A stretch of DNA of 64,000 bases from Chaetoceros tenuissimus (GCA_021927905.1 BLLK01000047.1:4216001-4280000); one strand, 5' to 3'. Positions 27,515 to 38,437 are shown, counted from the stretch's first letter. Program-made: numbers and translations. The notes: a model not told the origin generated them from the letters alone.

Positions 27515-29731
27515 TCAAAAGAGACTATTCCATATCATTTTCAATGGTGAATCACATTCATCTTCATCAAGAATTCGAACGAGGTCCCCGTCCTCGTTGA
27601 ACTCAACAAGATTCAAGTCTACTAAGTCGTCAACCGCCTGTTCCATATCAATATAGATTGGATCTTCCAATCCCATCATCTCATTGAGAAAGATGGATCC
27701 AACTTGCGATATTTCATTACGAGAAGGATAGATTCCATCTCGTGTTTCAATCAAGAGCCATTCATGAAGCAATGAATTCCGCCTAGCTCGTTGTATGGCT
27801 GCTTCACCAACAATGTATTTGAGAGCACCTTCATTTCGATTCGATAGTTTTTGCGTTAGGAACTTGTTGACGACAAGGTCGTACCTTGCAATTTTATTAC
27901 TATACCGAAAGAAAGAACGTAGGAACCATAAACTGACTGAAACTAATGCAATCAAGTCCAACTTGGGATTATCAAACTTTTGACTTGCCAAAACTGCAAT
28001 CAAGGAGAATACATTCACAGCATCGAAAATTAATGCATCCGCAGGCCGTAAGACAAGCTTTGTCTCTGGCAAAACAGCTAATAAGTTTGCCATTGGAACT
28101 CCCGAAAAGGTTCTTATTTCCAATGGGAGTGGCTCAGGTTCTGGTTCTGGCTCTGGGATCTTCGGCAATTTATCTTCGATTCCAAATACTTCAAATGCAT
28201 CGTAAACAAATTTGGGTGGTCGTAGTGTAAAATCAATCTTTTTCTTCTCAATCTTTGGTAAAGGACGACAAATGACTATAACATCTTCGTACGTTGGTTC
28301 TAATAATTCCGATACTGAAAAGAGGCGCTTCAAAAGTCTTCTTCTACCACCCTTGGAAAAGAAATCTACAAGGTTCGCAATACTAATCCGTTTCAACAAG
28401 TAGGCAGGTTCCTCCATCTCTGCTCTTTTCTTCTTTTTCTGTTGATTTAAATCATACTGACAAGTCACTGTCTCAATCAAACTATTGGATTGTACTTCCT
28501 TTGCGAGAAACGGAGCAAGTGCATCCGTCTCATCAATATTCTCCAAAGCTAAATCATCATCATTCAAATATTGACTATCACTGGTATACCTATCCAATTT
28601 GAACTTTTTCACAGTAGCTGTTTTATTTAATGTGGAAGCAGTAGACTTTGTAGCATTCTTGATTAAATCTATTTGTTTTTCAATAGGTGCCTTGAGTGTA
28701 ATATTCACATTCATCTTTTCCTTCATGGTTTGGGTAACATTTTTGACATTAGCATTTGTATTAGAGGTTTCATTGATAGCAATGTTGTCTAAAGTATCTT
28801 CCACCACATTTAAAAGAGACACTTGATCGGGTATATTCTCCTTCCAACGATCCAAAGTTTCCTGTAGTTGATTTTGCATGATTTCATATTTCGCAGTAAT
28901 AGTATTACTAAACTGTTGTTCCAGTTTTGCAACCTTTTTGACAACCTTTGCCGCAGAGCGTTGTACCAGTGATGACTGTAGATAATCCAATTTACTTCCA
29001 ATCAATCTCCCATTGGTAGTTTCCATATTGTATCCTCTTTTGAAAATGAGTACACGTCCATCCAATAAGGTATCCGTTGTGGAATTATAAAATTCTTGAT
29101 AAAGATTTTCATCACAGGATGCTAGTGATGGTGCAATTGACAAACGAAGGAGATATCCTTGATTCAATGCTTTGCACAAATCTAAATCTCTTTTGGTGAG
29201 TGGCTGATATCCAGCTTTGGACAAAGATTCTTTCAGATCTTGTATAGAGACATTATTTTGATTCCATTGTTGCAGTTGTTGATTGGAAACTGCTTGATAA
29301 ATGCTTTGTAGTTTATTTTGCAAAGGTGACGAATTCAATTCGGGTATTTTTGTATTTGCAGATGCGACTACTCGAGATTCTATTGTTTGGTCTTTGTCGG
29401 TGCTATTGAATGAATTTTCGGAAATTACTGTTTCTTCTTCTTCTTGGCCTTCTTCCTTCTGTTGCTCATCTTTTATCATGCTTGGGTCTACAGAAGTCAA
29501 TGTAGTATCGTCAGTCAAAGAGAAAATTTTTGTACATCCTTTCTTTCCTTGCCGTATTGCTTGACTGTTCCTAGCAATAGTTGAGCAACACAAAGAAGAA
29601 GAAGATTCACTTTTTATGAATTGAAGACGACATGTCTTCCTCTTGGCCCTCGTCGAAGGAACAATGAAGCCGGAAATCTGACTCAAGAATAGAAAGAAAG
29701 CAGCAACTCTTATAAGTACTATTTCCTTCAT
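27515..29731 (-). CDS. DUF3754 (TMEM143-like) membrane protein, plastid-targeted
   Basis: 738 aa, single exon. Begins with a signal peptide and an aromatic cleavage motif (FFLFLSQISGF-IVPS), typical of diatom plastid import. The middle is Lys/Gln/Asn-rich with helical, coiled-coil-like stretches. From about residue 460 the DUF3754 region is recognisable: YEDVIVICRPLPKIEK, FTLRPPKFVYDAFEVFG, a PEPEPEPEPL run, LVLRPADALIFDAVNVF, a hydrophobic membrane segment (FSLIAVLASQKF and LIALVSVSLWFLRSFFRY) and a C-terminal EAAIQRARRNSLLHEWLLIE block. The biochemical role of DUF3754 proteins is unknown; plants and algae have organelle-localised members. Tail-to-tail with the p44 gene. Confidence 0.82.
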   Translation of the reverse strand: MKEIVLIRVAAFFLFLSQISGFIVPSTRAKRKTCRLQFIKSESSSSLCCSTIARNSQAIRQGKKGCTKIFSLTDDTTLTSVDPSMIKDEQQKEEGQEEEETVISENSFNSTDKDQTIESRVVASANTKIPELNSSPLQNKLQSIYQAVSNQQLQQWNQNNVSIQDLKESLSKAGYQPLTKRDLDLCKALNQGYLLRLSIAPSLASCDENLYQEFYNSTTDTLLDGRVLIFKRGYNMETTNGRLIGSKLDYLQSSLVQRSAAKVVKKVAKLEQQFSNTITAKYEIMQNQLQETLDRWKENIPDQVSLLNVVEDTLDNIAINETSNTNANVKNVTQTMKEKMNVNITLKAPIEKQIDLIKNATKSTASTLNKTATVKKFKLDRYTSDSQYLNDDDLALENIDETDALAPFLAKEVQSNSLIETVTCQYDLNQQKKKKRAEMEEPAYLLKRISIANLVDFFSKGGRRRLLKRLFSVSELLEPTYEDVIVICRPLPKIEKKKIDFTLRPPKFVYDAFEVFGIEDKLPKIPEPEPEPEPLPLEIRTFSGVPMANLLAVLPETKLVLRPADALIFDAVNVFSLIAVLASQKFDNPKLDLIALVSVSLWFLRSFFRYSNKIARYDLVVNKFLTQKLSNRNEGALKYIVGEAAIQRARRNSLLHEWLLIETRDGIYPSRNEISQVGSIFLNEMMGLEDPIYIDMEQAVDDLVDLNLVEFNEDGDLVRILDEDECDSPLKMIWNSLF

Positions 29732-30069
29732 TGTGTATCTTTAGATAAGCTGAATAGGTACAGCTATCTCTTTGTATATAATTACATATCGGATAAATAG
29801 TAATAATTACAATAGGAAAATAGAATTCATTTTTGATGGTTGGGTTGTACAGAGCTCAAAACCTGCCATTACGTAACATGGAACATGTTTTGGCGCGAAA
29901 TGTACATACCAACTTGAAGGTACGTACTTCTTTTACGAATTTCAAATTCGCGCGAAAATCGTAAGAACTACAGTGTAAAGGTGTCTTACTGCTAAGTTAC
30001 TTTCATATTTTATCTGCTTCATATATTATTACAATTCTACTTGAAGGTAACTTGAGTGCACATCTACAT
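29732..30069. other. Intergenic, no gene seen
   Basis: About 340 bases with several CGCG-containing words (TTGGCGCGAAATG, TTCGCGCGAAAATC near 29890-29960) that are rare elsewhere here. They could be E2F-like sites (core GGCGCGAAA) in a promoter region; no further evidence. Confidence 0.35.
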
Positions 30070-31452
30070 CTATCTTTGCACTGGATCCATGTCTGCCAGA
30101 ATCATGAATGCATCTTCAAGTTCGTTTGCTCTTTGTCGTTCATCTACTAGAAACCCATCACTGTCTTCATATTCATGTTCACTTGGAACTTCACCTCCAC
30201 TAGATAACACACGAAAAAAGTAATTGAACCAACGACCAAGATTAGGTTGTTTTCTTCGCAACTGTTGTATTTTCGGACGAGTGTAAATCAAAATATTCCA
30301 GAGTCCACCAATGGGGTATAAGATAGAGAGTGCCCAAAAGCTCCATTCTCCAATGTCTGCCTTGGCATAAATCATAATTCTTACAATCACTGGTACAGAA
30401 TATGTCACTAGAAATGCAACAATGTAAAGCATGGACTGTGACAGGGATTGCTTCACTATAGATTCTTGGATGCGAGCTGGAATCTTTTTTCTTCGTAAAT
30501 TACTTGGAATGGAACTCATACTTTCATCATCGTCATTGTTTTCATCATTACTCTTGGAATTTTCATCCTCAATGTTTACGCATTGCGGTTCTTCCGCTTT
30601 TGCTTCGTTGGAAAGATTAGAATCTGGTTGAGTTGCAGATACATTTTGATTGGAAGCTACATTCTGTTTACTCTTGAGAAAAGAGCCCTCCACTATATTA
30701 TTTTGAAGAGCAAGGTTTCGCATGGGAAATTCAATAGCATCTCTATCATGCCCTGCTCCTCTTTCCTGTTGTTGATGACTGTTTAAATTGTTGACAGGAT
30801 ATTTCTTTTCTTCAATGTAGACATAACAATTCAGTGCTGTCAAAACACACATCAAGATGACGAACGTAATCAATAAAGGAATATTGGTGACAATCTGACT
30901 GGTCAAAGCTGCACCTTTGCCCCTAACACATGCATCTTCACTCACGGTCCAACAGCCAAAAGGCTTAGCCGATATGAGACACAGAGATCCATATCTTGTT
31001 GCATTGATTTGTCCCTTGGCAACATTATAGCAGGCACTCACTAATCCCCATAGCCAAATGAATAAATGTATTTTCCACTCTGTTTTTTGGGCAAATTGCT
31101 TCGGTTGTACTTTGTATTTTACCCGCATTAAAAAGTAAAATGTTAAAAAAAGGACATAGAACGGAACACCTAGTCCACAGAGGACGATGAACCAGCCAAC
31201 GTAATCACATGTCTTCGTAGTCCCTACAGCCCAAAATGAGCTAGGTGTATCGCTGGGAGCGGCAAAGGGTGATATAATGACACCTAGAGATTGAACTGTA
31301 TCAGCTACAGAAAGACCGAGTATAATGCGACTATAAGGAGACTTGAGTCCCTTTCTAGAGCGAAGAATCATGAACCCGATGGTAGACGAAGCAAGGAGAG
31401 ATATCGATGCTGTACTCATTCGGAGTATTTGCGCTTGTTTTGCGTATTTCAT
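30070..31452 (-). CDS. Seven-transmembrane receptor (diatom GPCR-like)
   Basis: 460 aa with seven hydrophobic segments in a GPCR-like order: TM1 near the N-terminus (TASISLLASSTIGFMIL), the loop motif KGLKSPYSRIILGLSVADTV into TM2, a Cys in CDYVGWFIVLCGLG at TM3, WLWGLVSACYN (TM4), a Cys-rich extracellular loop (CLISAKPFGCWTV), then TM5, a long Ser/Asp/Asn-rich third intracellular loop of ~120 residues, SIVKQSLSQSMLYIVAFLVTY (TM6) and LYPIGGLWNILIYTRPK (TM7), where N-x-x-I-Y-x-x-P stands in for the NPxxY region. This places it near the slime-mould cAMP-receptor/class A-like receptors common in diatoms. Ligand unknown. An arrestin-domain gene lies 3.3 kb away and a broken paralog at 57.5-59.1 kb. 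Confidence 0.82.
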   Translation of the reverse strand: MKYAKQAQILRMSTASISLLASSTIGFMILRSRKGLKSPYSRIILGLSVADTVQSLGVIISPFAAPSDTPSSFWAVGTTKTCDYVGWFIVLCGLGVPFYVLFLTFYFLMRVKYKVQPKQFAQKTEWKIHLFIWLWGLVSACYNVAKGQINATRYGSLCLISAKPFGCWTVSEDACVRGKGAALTSQIVTNIPLLITFVILMCVLTALNCYVYIEEKKYPVNNLNSHQQQERGAGHDRDAIEFPMRNLALQNNIVEGSFLKSKQNVASNQNVSATQPDSNLSNEAKAEEPQCVNIEDENSKSNDENNDDDESMSSIPSNLRRKKIPARIQESIVKQSLSQSMLYIVAFLVTYSVPVIVRIMIYAKADIGEWSFWALSILYPIGGLWNILIYTRPKIQQLRRKQPNLGRWFNYFFRVLSSGGEVPSEHEYEDSDGFLVDERQRANELEDAFMILADMDPVQR

Positions 31453-31974
31453 ATTGAAAGGTCTGCTTATATCTAAGGGAGTTAAAATTGAAATAGAACT
31501 ACCTATGGTAGCTTGTCATGAGACATGTAGCCGGCTTTTTGAAAAGGATTATTTTAGGTAACGGAATAGAAACAGCCTATCGCTGTAAATTTGTACTAAA
31601 TTTATAAACATCTAGACAGAAAATGTCTTTGAAAGGAGCGTTTCGAAACGTCGAGAAGGCCAGATAATAACAAGTGCGTCAGTAGGAAGATATATTCTTT
31701 TCTGTTGAAGAGAAGATGGTACCTACGTACTTTACAGATAATTTGAATTACATACGTACCAATGACTCCTTCTATTATAATGTCAAAAGGCCTTTTACTA
31801 ATTATTCCTACATAAAAAGCATTGGTTCATAAAGTGAGTGCTTTATAATCTTAATTGAGCTAGCCAAAATATCTAAGAATCATCTGTTACGTTCATTATT
31901 TCTTGAAAGTCTCATTAATGTGAATAATCCCCCCTTGTTTCTCACACTTTCACCTCATCAATCTTCAAATTCAT
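31453..31974. other. Intergenic, no gene seen
   Basis: About 520 bases between the receptor promoter and the 3' end of the EF-hand gene. No repeat or ORF of note. Confidence 0.4.
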
Positions 31975-33814
31975 TTACAATACATCGTCAAAGTCCATGT
32001 CATCTAAATCATCGAAAGGATTTGTCTCAAATGGATCTGCAGCTGGTGTATCATATTCTCTTGACTTCTTCTTTTTCTTCTTCTTCTTTTTCTTCTTTTT
32101 AGATCCTGATGTATCCATGGAACTACGTCTCGATGGTTCTGGCATCTCTTCATCAAAATACTCCTCACGGGATTTCTCAGGTGAATTACTGGAATCAGTT
32201 TGCATCCAATCTGTTCTACCGGAACTCTTGCTTCTACTTCTGCTTTTACTACTTTTTCTACTACCTTTTGATCCAGAACTCTTTGAACTCTTGAGAGATC
32301 TTGAACTCTTGCCCATACTACTTTTTTGACTTCTTCTTTTCTGTAAACTTCTTCGACTTTTGCTCCTACGCTTTCCACCATCGGCATCGGGTAAACTATT
32401 CAAAAAGGTCAAGAATTCTGTGAAGTCAATGTCACCGCTTTGATCCAAATCAATGGTTGCAAACAATAAGTCGAACTCCGTGGGTCCAAGAGCAGCTACT
32501 CCACCTCGATCCAACAATGTCTTCAATTCTTCTTTTCCAATATTTCCTGATCCATCTTCATCAATGTCTTGAAACATTTCTAAAGCTTCTTCTGGTCCAA
32601 TGTGACGTTTACTCAATCCATGGGTCTGTACTACCGCTTTGCTAAAGATATCTCTCATTCTCGCATCATTTCTCTTCTTTAAAGCACGATAGACAAAGAA
32701 TCCAACAGTAGTAACAATCAAAATGGAAGAAAGAGAAATCGTCGCCAAGAACGCAATGGTAAAACTCCCACTTCCTTCCAAGTACGGCGAAGTATTGTAA
32801 TCCGGATCAACTTTCCGCCACATTGCTTCCGACATGCATTCATCCGTGACACAACCCTTGGATAAATCCGGAACGGCAAAAATAATATTATTATAGGGTG
32901 CAGTTGGTGTTTCTGGAATCCTCAATTCTTCCAATACTTGTTCCATTTTAAGTAGCCAATCCGCTTCCACCATTTTTTCTGCCGATTCAATTCTACCAAA
33001 TGAGTCTAGTTCGAGTTCTCCTCCATCATTGTAGGTATATGCTTCATCGATCCAATTGAATCTAGCACATTTTTGATTTCCAATATTTTCACATAGGATT
33101 GACCCTTGTTTGAGCTGTGGGTGGAATGTATACTGCAATAACGATAAATCATGAATGAATGTAGCTGTCGTGTCGGATGTCGCTTCTGACTTTGACTTTT
33201 TCGAAGTAATGAGTTGCAACGGTGGAAAGTGATCTACAACAAGACAAGGTGAGAGGCCATGGTAAATAAAAGATCAAAGTCATGTATATAAAGTAAAACG
33301 TACCTTGCATACCAAATCTATAAGCAATCAATCTAGCAATTCCATCCTTTTCATGACTACTAACATAATACTCATCGACAGCATTAATAAACCCCGGCCT
33401 GGTACCTTCATTATCCCTCGCCATGGTCAATTTATGAATCATCATTCTCGTCCCTTGAATGGTAATATTCAAGAAAATTTCTTGAGGGTATTGACTCCAA
33501 AGTACATCGGTGACTGGATCAATGCCCAAAGCTTGTAGTTCATCGTTGTTCAGTGGCGGTTTCTTGGCTGTGACTGCGTTATTCTGATAATCGAAGCGAT
33601 AATCTTTGGCATAATAAAAGCCAGGCAGGCTTTTCCAGAATTCGGAGTGAGTTTTCAAGTCAAAGTCTATGCTTGCATCGTATCGGATGTCGTTTTTTGA
33701 TTTACAGTCGACAGTGACGAAGGGAATGCCACAGGGAAATTGAGCCAATGTTTGGAAAGGCAATAGAAGGAGGGTACATAGGATCGATGACAGACGAGAG
33801 ATGCGAGTCATCAT
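31975..33814 (-). CDS. Single-pass membrane protein with paired EF-hands
   Basis: 589 aa from two exons: 33304-33814 and 31975-33233, intron 33234-33303 (70 nt, GTACGT...TTGTAG), which splits an Asp codon. I choose the ATG at 33814 because a signal peptide follows directly (LSSILCTLLLLPFQTLAQ); the frame extends upstream only through a GTG. The extracellular part (FPCGIPFVTVDC, FWKSLPGFYYAKDYRFD, VDEYYVSSHEKDG) has no named domain. One TM helix at about 327-353 is followed by a cytosolic tail with EF-hand loops DIDEDGSGNIGK (~393) and DLDQSGDIDFTE (~432), both with good Ca2+ ligands. A Ser/Lys/Arg-rich tail includes a run of about a dozen Lys, then acidic DPF/NPF-like endocytic motifs. Paralog at 36649. 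Likely Ca2+-responsive surface protein; role unknown. Confidence 0.82.
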
Positions 33815-34622
33815 GAAGTTTGTAGGAAACCCTTGTTGATGAAAGGTAGAAGAGCTGCTGCTTCTAGTTGATGTACAAGCAGCTAGTTGCTTCACTTGTA
33901 TTACTCCGTGTTTCAATAGTGATTGACTGAATGAATGAAGGGTGAAGTACGAACTTGCATCGCATAGAAGCACAACATATGTTCTGCGAAAGAAGCGAGT
34001 GATTCGTGAAGTCTTAGCATGACATTTGTATAAGGCCTTTTATACATGATTCATTGTAACAAAAATGAGAGATACAATGATATGCTTGACATAAACCGAT
34101 TCATTTTATTCATTCATATCTTAATTTACAATGTGTGCTCTATAGAAGCACTTTGTTTTAGAGTTACTTGTACACATTTATTGAAAAATGCGATTTTTAT
34201 GCATACAATACTGAGCTAAATATACAAAATTCGAAATTTGACAGCGTGAATGCCTTCTTCCTAGAAGTATGTTGATTGGTCTTCTTTTTCGTTCAATCCC
34301 TATGACGTAAAAATGGCATATTAAATCTGTTGTAAATTAAGCATTGAAACATGCAACTTTGTTCTATGTGAATTCCATAGCTAATTAATATTGAAGAGCT
34401 ATACGTTAGATAAGCAAAAGATCTATCGCCTAAAGTCAAGTGCAGTATAAATTAATAGGTCGTGAAGAAATCATGTTCTACGGAAATAACGGAATAATAG
34501 AAAAGCTCTTTCAAACACAGCATGAAGCATTTGAGTTCGGTTTCACCTGACAGCTGTTGAACATATACGTGACATCGAAGGATGGCAACTTCCATATTAG
34601 CTATATATAATTCAACATTGAA
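33815..34622. other. Intergenic between divergent genes
   Basis: About 800 bases upstream of both the EF-hand gene and the arrestin gene. The EF-hand frame remains open to 33973 but without an ATG. No repeats seen. Confidence 0.4.
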
Positions 34623-34799
34623 ATGAGAATTAGGCTTCTGGTTTCAGTCGTGCTGATTTGCAGCATATCTTCGATCGTGATGGTCGTGTGGTCCACACAT
34701 AATTCTAGAATGAAAAAAAGTAATCAGCAATACGATAGACTTGAAATAAAAAGAATAACATATCTAATCAATGCAGCGAGATCATGGCTAGCAGTTTGA
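34623..34799 (+). CDS. Possible small membrane protein or uORF overlapping the arrestin start
   Basis: 58 codons from ATG at 34623 to TGA at 34797-34799, overlapping the arrestin start codon (34784) in another frame. It codes a basic start and a clear hydrophobic helix (LLVSVVLICSISSIVMVVW), then a polar tail. The overlap would make it an upstream ORF lowering arrestin translation if both are on one mRNA. Equally it may be chance. No homology recognised. Confidence 0.25.
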   Translation: MRIRLLVSVVLICSISSIVMVVWSTHNSRMKKSNQQYDRLEIKRITYLINAARSWLAV

Positions 34800-36235
34800 C
34801 TCATTTGCATCCTCAATACCCTTTCCAGGAACCAATCTCGAAATCACATCAATCCATTCAAATTGATTTGGATCAAGCTGGATGGATTTTCACTCGATCG
34901 ACCATTACTGGGACCGTAATCATTACATACGATGAAAATGAACGAAAGAAATATGATACTCCTCAATCATTTATCGAAGCGAATACGCCTTTGCTTCATA
35001 TTCTTGGTGAGGAAAAGGTGAGTTGAATCAATCGTTTTCTTTCAATGCAGTTGGCATTTGTATAATTCAGATAGAACTTAGTCACATTACCTTCAAATAG
35101 ATTCATACTGTGGAGAGATTTCATAAGATGAAGGATAAGAAGCGTGTCAATATTATTCGGCAGTTGATTCCTTTAGAGATGAAGAAGCATAGAAAACATG
35201 ATGGGAAATTGATCTTTACATTTGAAAAGGAGATTCCAGACGATTTACCATCAAGTACTGAAGTTCACTTGGTTAGTTAAAGGAAGTTATGATGTGATTT
35301 AAAAATGCTACTCGCAGTCTATTCTCACTCACTGTTTTTCAATTCAGGGGATGTACACTTGGTATCAGATATTTTACAAACTCAAAGCTTCAATTCCAAA
35401 CAACGACAAGTCAACCGAGGTCAACATGACAATTATGCATGCACCTCCAGATAATGAGCCCTTTTCGCATTTGGATGGACCACAGACAACAGTCTTGCAG
35501 CGATCTTGTGCCATCAAGGGAGGTATCACCTACGCGTTATTTGTAAATGATACCCAAGTTGGTAGAGGCGAGCATTTGACAGTTTCTTTTAGTGCAAGAA
35601 ATAACTCCAAAATTGAGATTAAGGCAGTCGAAATTGTTTTGAGGCAATTCTTCTCCTTGACTGGAGATGATTACGCAAAAGATGAAGTAGCTATTTGTGG
35701 ATTCAAGAATGTAGGGGTATTCAATCAGCCTGGTCACTGTTTGGAGAATACAGCTGATCAACAAAAGTGTGAAGAAGAAGTTTTCGACTCGGTAATGCGT
35801 GGAGACCATAAAGTTGATCTAAAGGTGCCTAGATCCTTTTGTAATACATACAAAAGTTCCCTTGTAAACGTCGAACATCAACTCGAGGTTCATATAATTA
35901 CTCCTTTCAAACGCGAAGAGATAGAAATTGACGTACCTATCAAGATTGTTTCTTCTCAAAGAACTATTGGAAGGAAGAAGAACTATGAATGGTCTTACAT
36001 CGAGCTAAAAACTCCTCGCCGTCGAGGTAAAGCAAGGAAGCAGAATCCTCAATGCGCAACTACTCAAGTTCCTCGCGAAGTAAAAGCTGCCTTTTCTACT
36101 AGCAGGAAATCTTCTTCCAGTAAAACTTCTTCAACCAGATCTTCGTCAAAAGGGAAAGGCAGATTTATAAAGGGGCGTATCAACTCTCAGAATGCAAGTG
36201 TTCCACGTGAAGTATCAGCCGCCTTTGCATGTTGA
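34784..36235 (+). CDS. Arrestin-domain (alpha-arrestin-like) protein
   Basis: 430 aa from three exons: 34784-35017, 35101-35271 and 35348-36235, introns of 83 and 76 nt (GTGAGT...ATAG and GTTAGT...TCAG), both phase 0. Arrestin N-domain features are FTRSTITGTVIITYDE, ERFHKMKDKKR, KHDGKLIFTFEKEIPDDLPS and the following strand with YTWYQIFYKLKASI. The C-domain includes VNDTQVGRGEHLTVSFSARN, IEIKAVEIVLRQ, CEEEVF and VNVEHQLEVHI, then a basic Ser/Lys tail with two VPREV(K/S)AAF motifs. Alpha-arrestins are adaptors for receptor trafficking and ubiquitination; a partner is not shown by the sequence, although a 7TM receptor gene is nearby. The two VPREVxAAF copies may be short interaction motifs. Confidence 0.8.
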
Positions 36236-36648
36236 ATTATTGAAAGATTAAAATTTCCTTCTTCTATTCATTAATGTTTTCAAAAGATCATGTTACAATT
36301 TTTATATTTACATTGGTTAAAATAATTATCAGAGAAGTCCAAATGTCGATAAGAATCTAATTTAACTTTTTACTAGATTTATGAGAAGCTCAGTCAACAC
36401 GAGGTTTCTCATGCCGCGAACGCTATTTGAAATCTATTGCACTGCCTGGAAAGTTTCACAATGAGAAAGAACTGTTGTTAGTTATTTGAATCTCATGAGT
36501 TGAAACCAGGATATTAAACTCATCGTTACATTTCAACTCATCTATATATTCCAGTTTTAGAGTTTAGTTTTTGAGGTGTCGTCCGTCTATGACAAAGAAT
36601 CTACCATAGAAAGACAACGTCAACATTCGCAGTTCTTGCTCTAGTAGT
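36236..36648. other. Intergenic, no gene seen
   Basis: About 410 bases between the arrestin gene and the EF-hand paralog on the same strand. Nothing noted. Confidence 0.4.
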
Positions 36649-37659
36649 ATGTTGTCGAAATTGAGACAATACCGTTGCATCTTTACCTTTCATTTCTGTA
36701 TAAGCTTCACAAACGTTAGAGCACTGGCAATCCCATGTGGAATCCCTTTTGTGTCAACAGATTGTAGAGCAAAAGTAGATCGCCGCTATGATACGTCTAT
36801 TAATTTCGACCTCGAATCGAACAATGATTTCTGGAAAGATTTTCAAGGATTGTATTATGCAAAAGATTATAGGATAGATGCTGAGAATCAAGCAATGACA
36901 ACTGTCTTTCCACCTATAGAAGAAAACATTTTGAGACCTATGTTGAATTATCCCAAAGAGATTGATATAGGGTGGAGTGCATCTCCAAAGGAATTGTTTC
37001 TGAACGTGACCATTGTAAATACCAGAATGTATATTCATAAAATTTCATTCGCAAAAGACAACTTTGGCAATCGACCTGGGTTTGTAAACGCTATGGATGA
37101 GTATTACATTAGTAGTCACGAAAAGGAAGGAGTTGCTTTCCTCGTAGGTTACAATACAGGAGTTGCAGGTCATTCTTCTCAGCTTCAACTTTTGCCAAAT
37201 GGTAGCTCACGAATTGAACCATCTTCAAACATTACAGCTATATTTCATCATGATACTTCACAAGTGGAGTATATAGACACTCCTGATCTTACGATTGGAT
37301 CTATCTTTCTTGAGCCTCATCCTAATTGGGTCGAAGAATCTTACAATAAAGTTCCAACAAATGAGGGTGTACGCAATAGAATTGTATCCTTTGGGAGAAA
37401 GTCAGCAAAGAAAGTAAATGCCATGGAATGGATGGCAAAGATGCAAGATGTAATGGAAGAATTTCGAATACCTCAAGAGCCTATTCCAGGAAAATTTAAT
37501 CATTTTGTATTTGCAGCCCCAGATTTAAGCAAAGAATGCCTCACCAATGAATGCATGACTGAAGAAATGTGGAGAGCAATGGATCCAAACTACAATGATA
37601 CTCCTTATGTCGACAATGGATCACTTACGCTAGCCTTTATATTGACTTTATGCGCATTC

Positions 37660-38437
37660 TGTGAAAATATTAACGTAATGGGGAATCGAACCCACAAATA
37701 ACCGGTTACGTATCACAACTACGTCGATAAACCACAGAATATAGGAGTATAATAAACATTGCTATTTTCACACTCCAACATCCTCCCCTACTCCAATATT
37801 CTCAGGTAATTAGCCTTCGATCTATCTTCGCCAAAGTCCAATTATACTGCTCTCAGGTAATCAGCCTGAGACCAATTTAGCCAAACTCCAAAGGGGTTTC
37901 GAACTCGCACTCCCCGTTACCATGTGAAAATATTAACGTAAGAGCATTCGTTATGGTGCGGCCGACTGGCCGGCCTTTACTAAATAAGTATTATTTTTAT
38001 ATGAATTTAGCTTATGTGCAACCGAAACTCAGGCCGCCTACTTTCCCGGCCAAAAAGAGGCTCCAGTTGGCCGGCAAATTAGGCCACGGCCAACTGTACA
38101 TACTATATAAGTACGTACGTAAGAATATTATCCGTACCATCCCAATACGTACATAAAATAAATCATTTGTCAAGTCGCATGTACGTATATCTCCAGTAGA
38201 AAGACTTACTATTCCGGCCGCCTCATAAAAATTGACCATGGCCGGCCTACTTGAAACAAAGAAGAGTACTGTTAAAATAGTCAAAAAAAGGGTGTCATTA
38301 TACTATTTTCATGCTGTTTGGCCGGCCTGTCGGCCGCACCAATCGAACCCACAAATAACCGGTTACGTATCACAACTACGTCGATAAACCACAGAATATA
38401 GGAGTATAATAAACATTGCTATTTTCACACTCCAACA
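37660..38437 (-). mobile_element. TRIM (miniature LTR retrotransposon) with nested insertion
   Basis: Two direct repeats of 121 and 116 bp (37660-37780; 37923-37941 plus 38341-38437) with TG...CA ends flank 142 internal bases. The 5-bp CATTC borders both sides (37655-37659, 38438-38442). On the minus strand the internal part starts with TGGTAACGGGGAGTGCGAG immediately after the LTR, a primer-binding site beginning with TGG, and ends with GGAGTAGGGGAGGA immediately before the other LTR, a polypurine tract. No gag or pol. This meets every structural test for a TRIM. The 5' LTR (right-hand on the map) is split by a TIR element at 37942-38340. Confidence 0.9.
37942..38340. mobile_element. GGCCGGC-rich TIR element nested in the TRIM 5' LTR
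   Basis: Termini GGTGCGGCCGACTGGCCGGCC (left, from 37955; 21 bp with one mismatch to the right end at 38340 read inverted). GGCCGG words recur inside (about 38030-38095 and 38212-38247), making it a GC island in AT-rich DNA. It replaces five LTR bases (TGGGG) and carries 13 extra bases (GAGCATTCGTTAT) outside the left TIR, so the right end has probably been trimmed. No ORF and no clear target duplication; superfamily unassigned. Confidence 0.7.

Noticed and set aside
31997-32329. Plus-strand 110-codon frame with long Phe and Leu runs
   Set aside because: It is the antisense of the Lys/Ser-rich tail of the EF-hand gene.
37685-37740. Genuine tRNA gene inside the LTR
   Set aside because: B-box and a D-arm-like hairpin are present, but acceptor and T-stem pairings fail, so it can only be tRNA-like.
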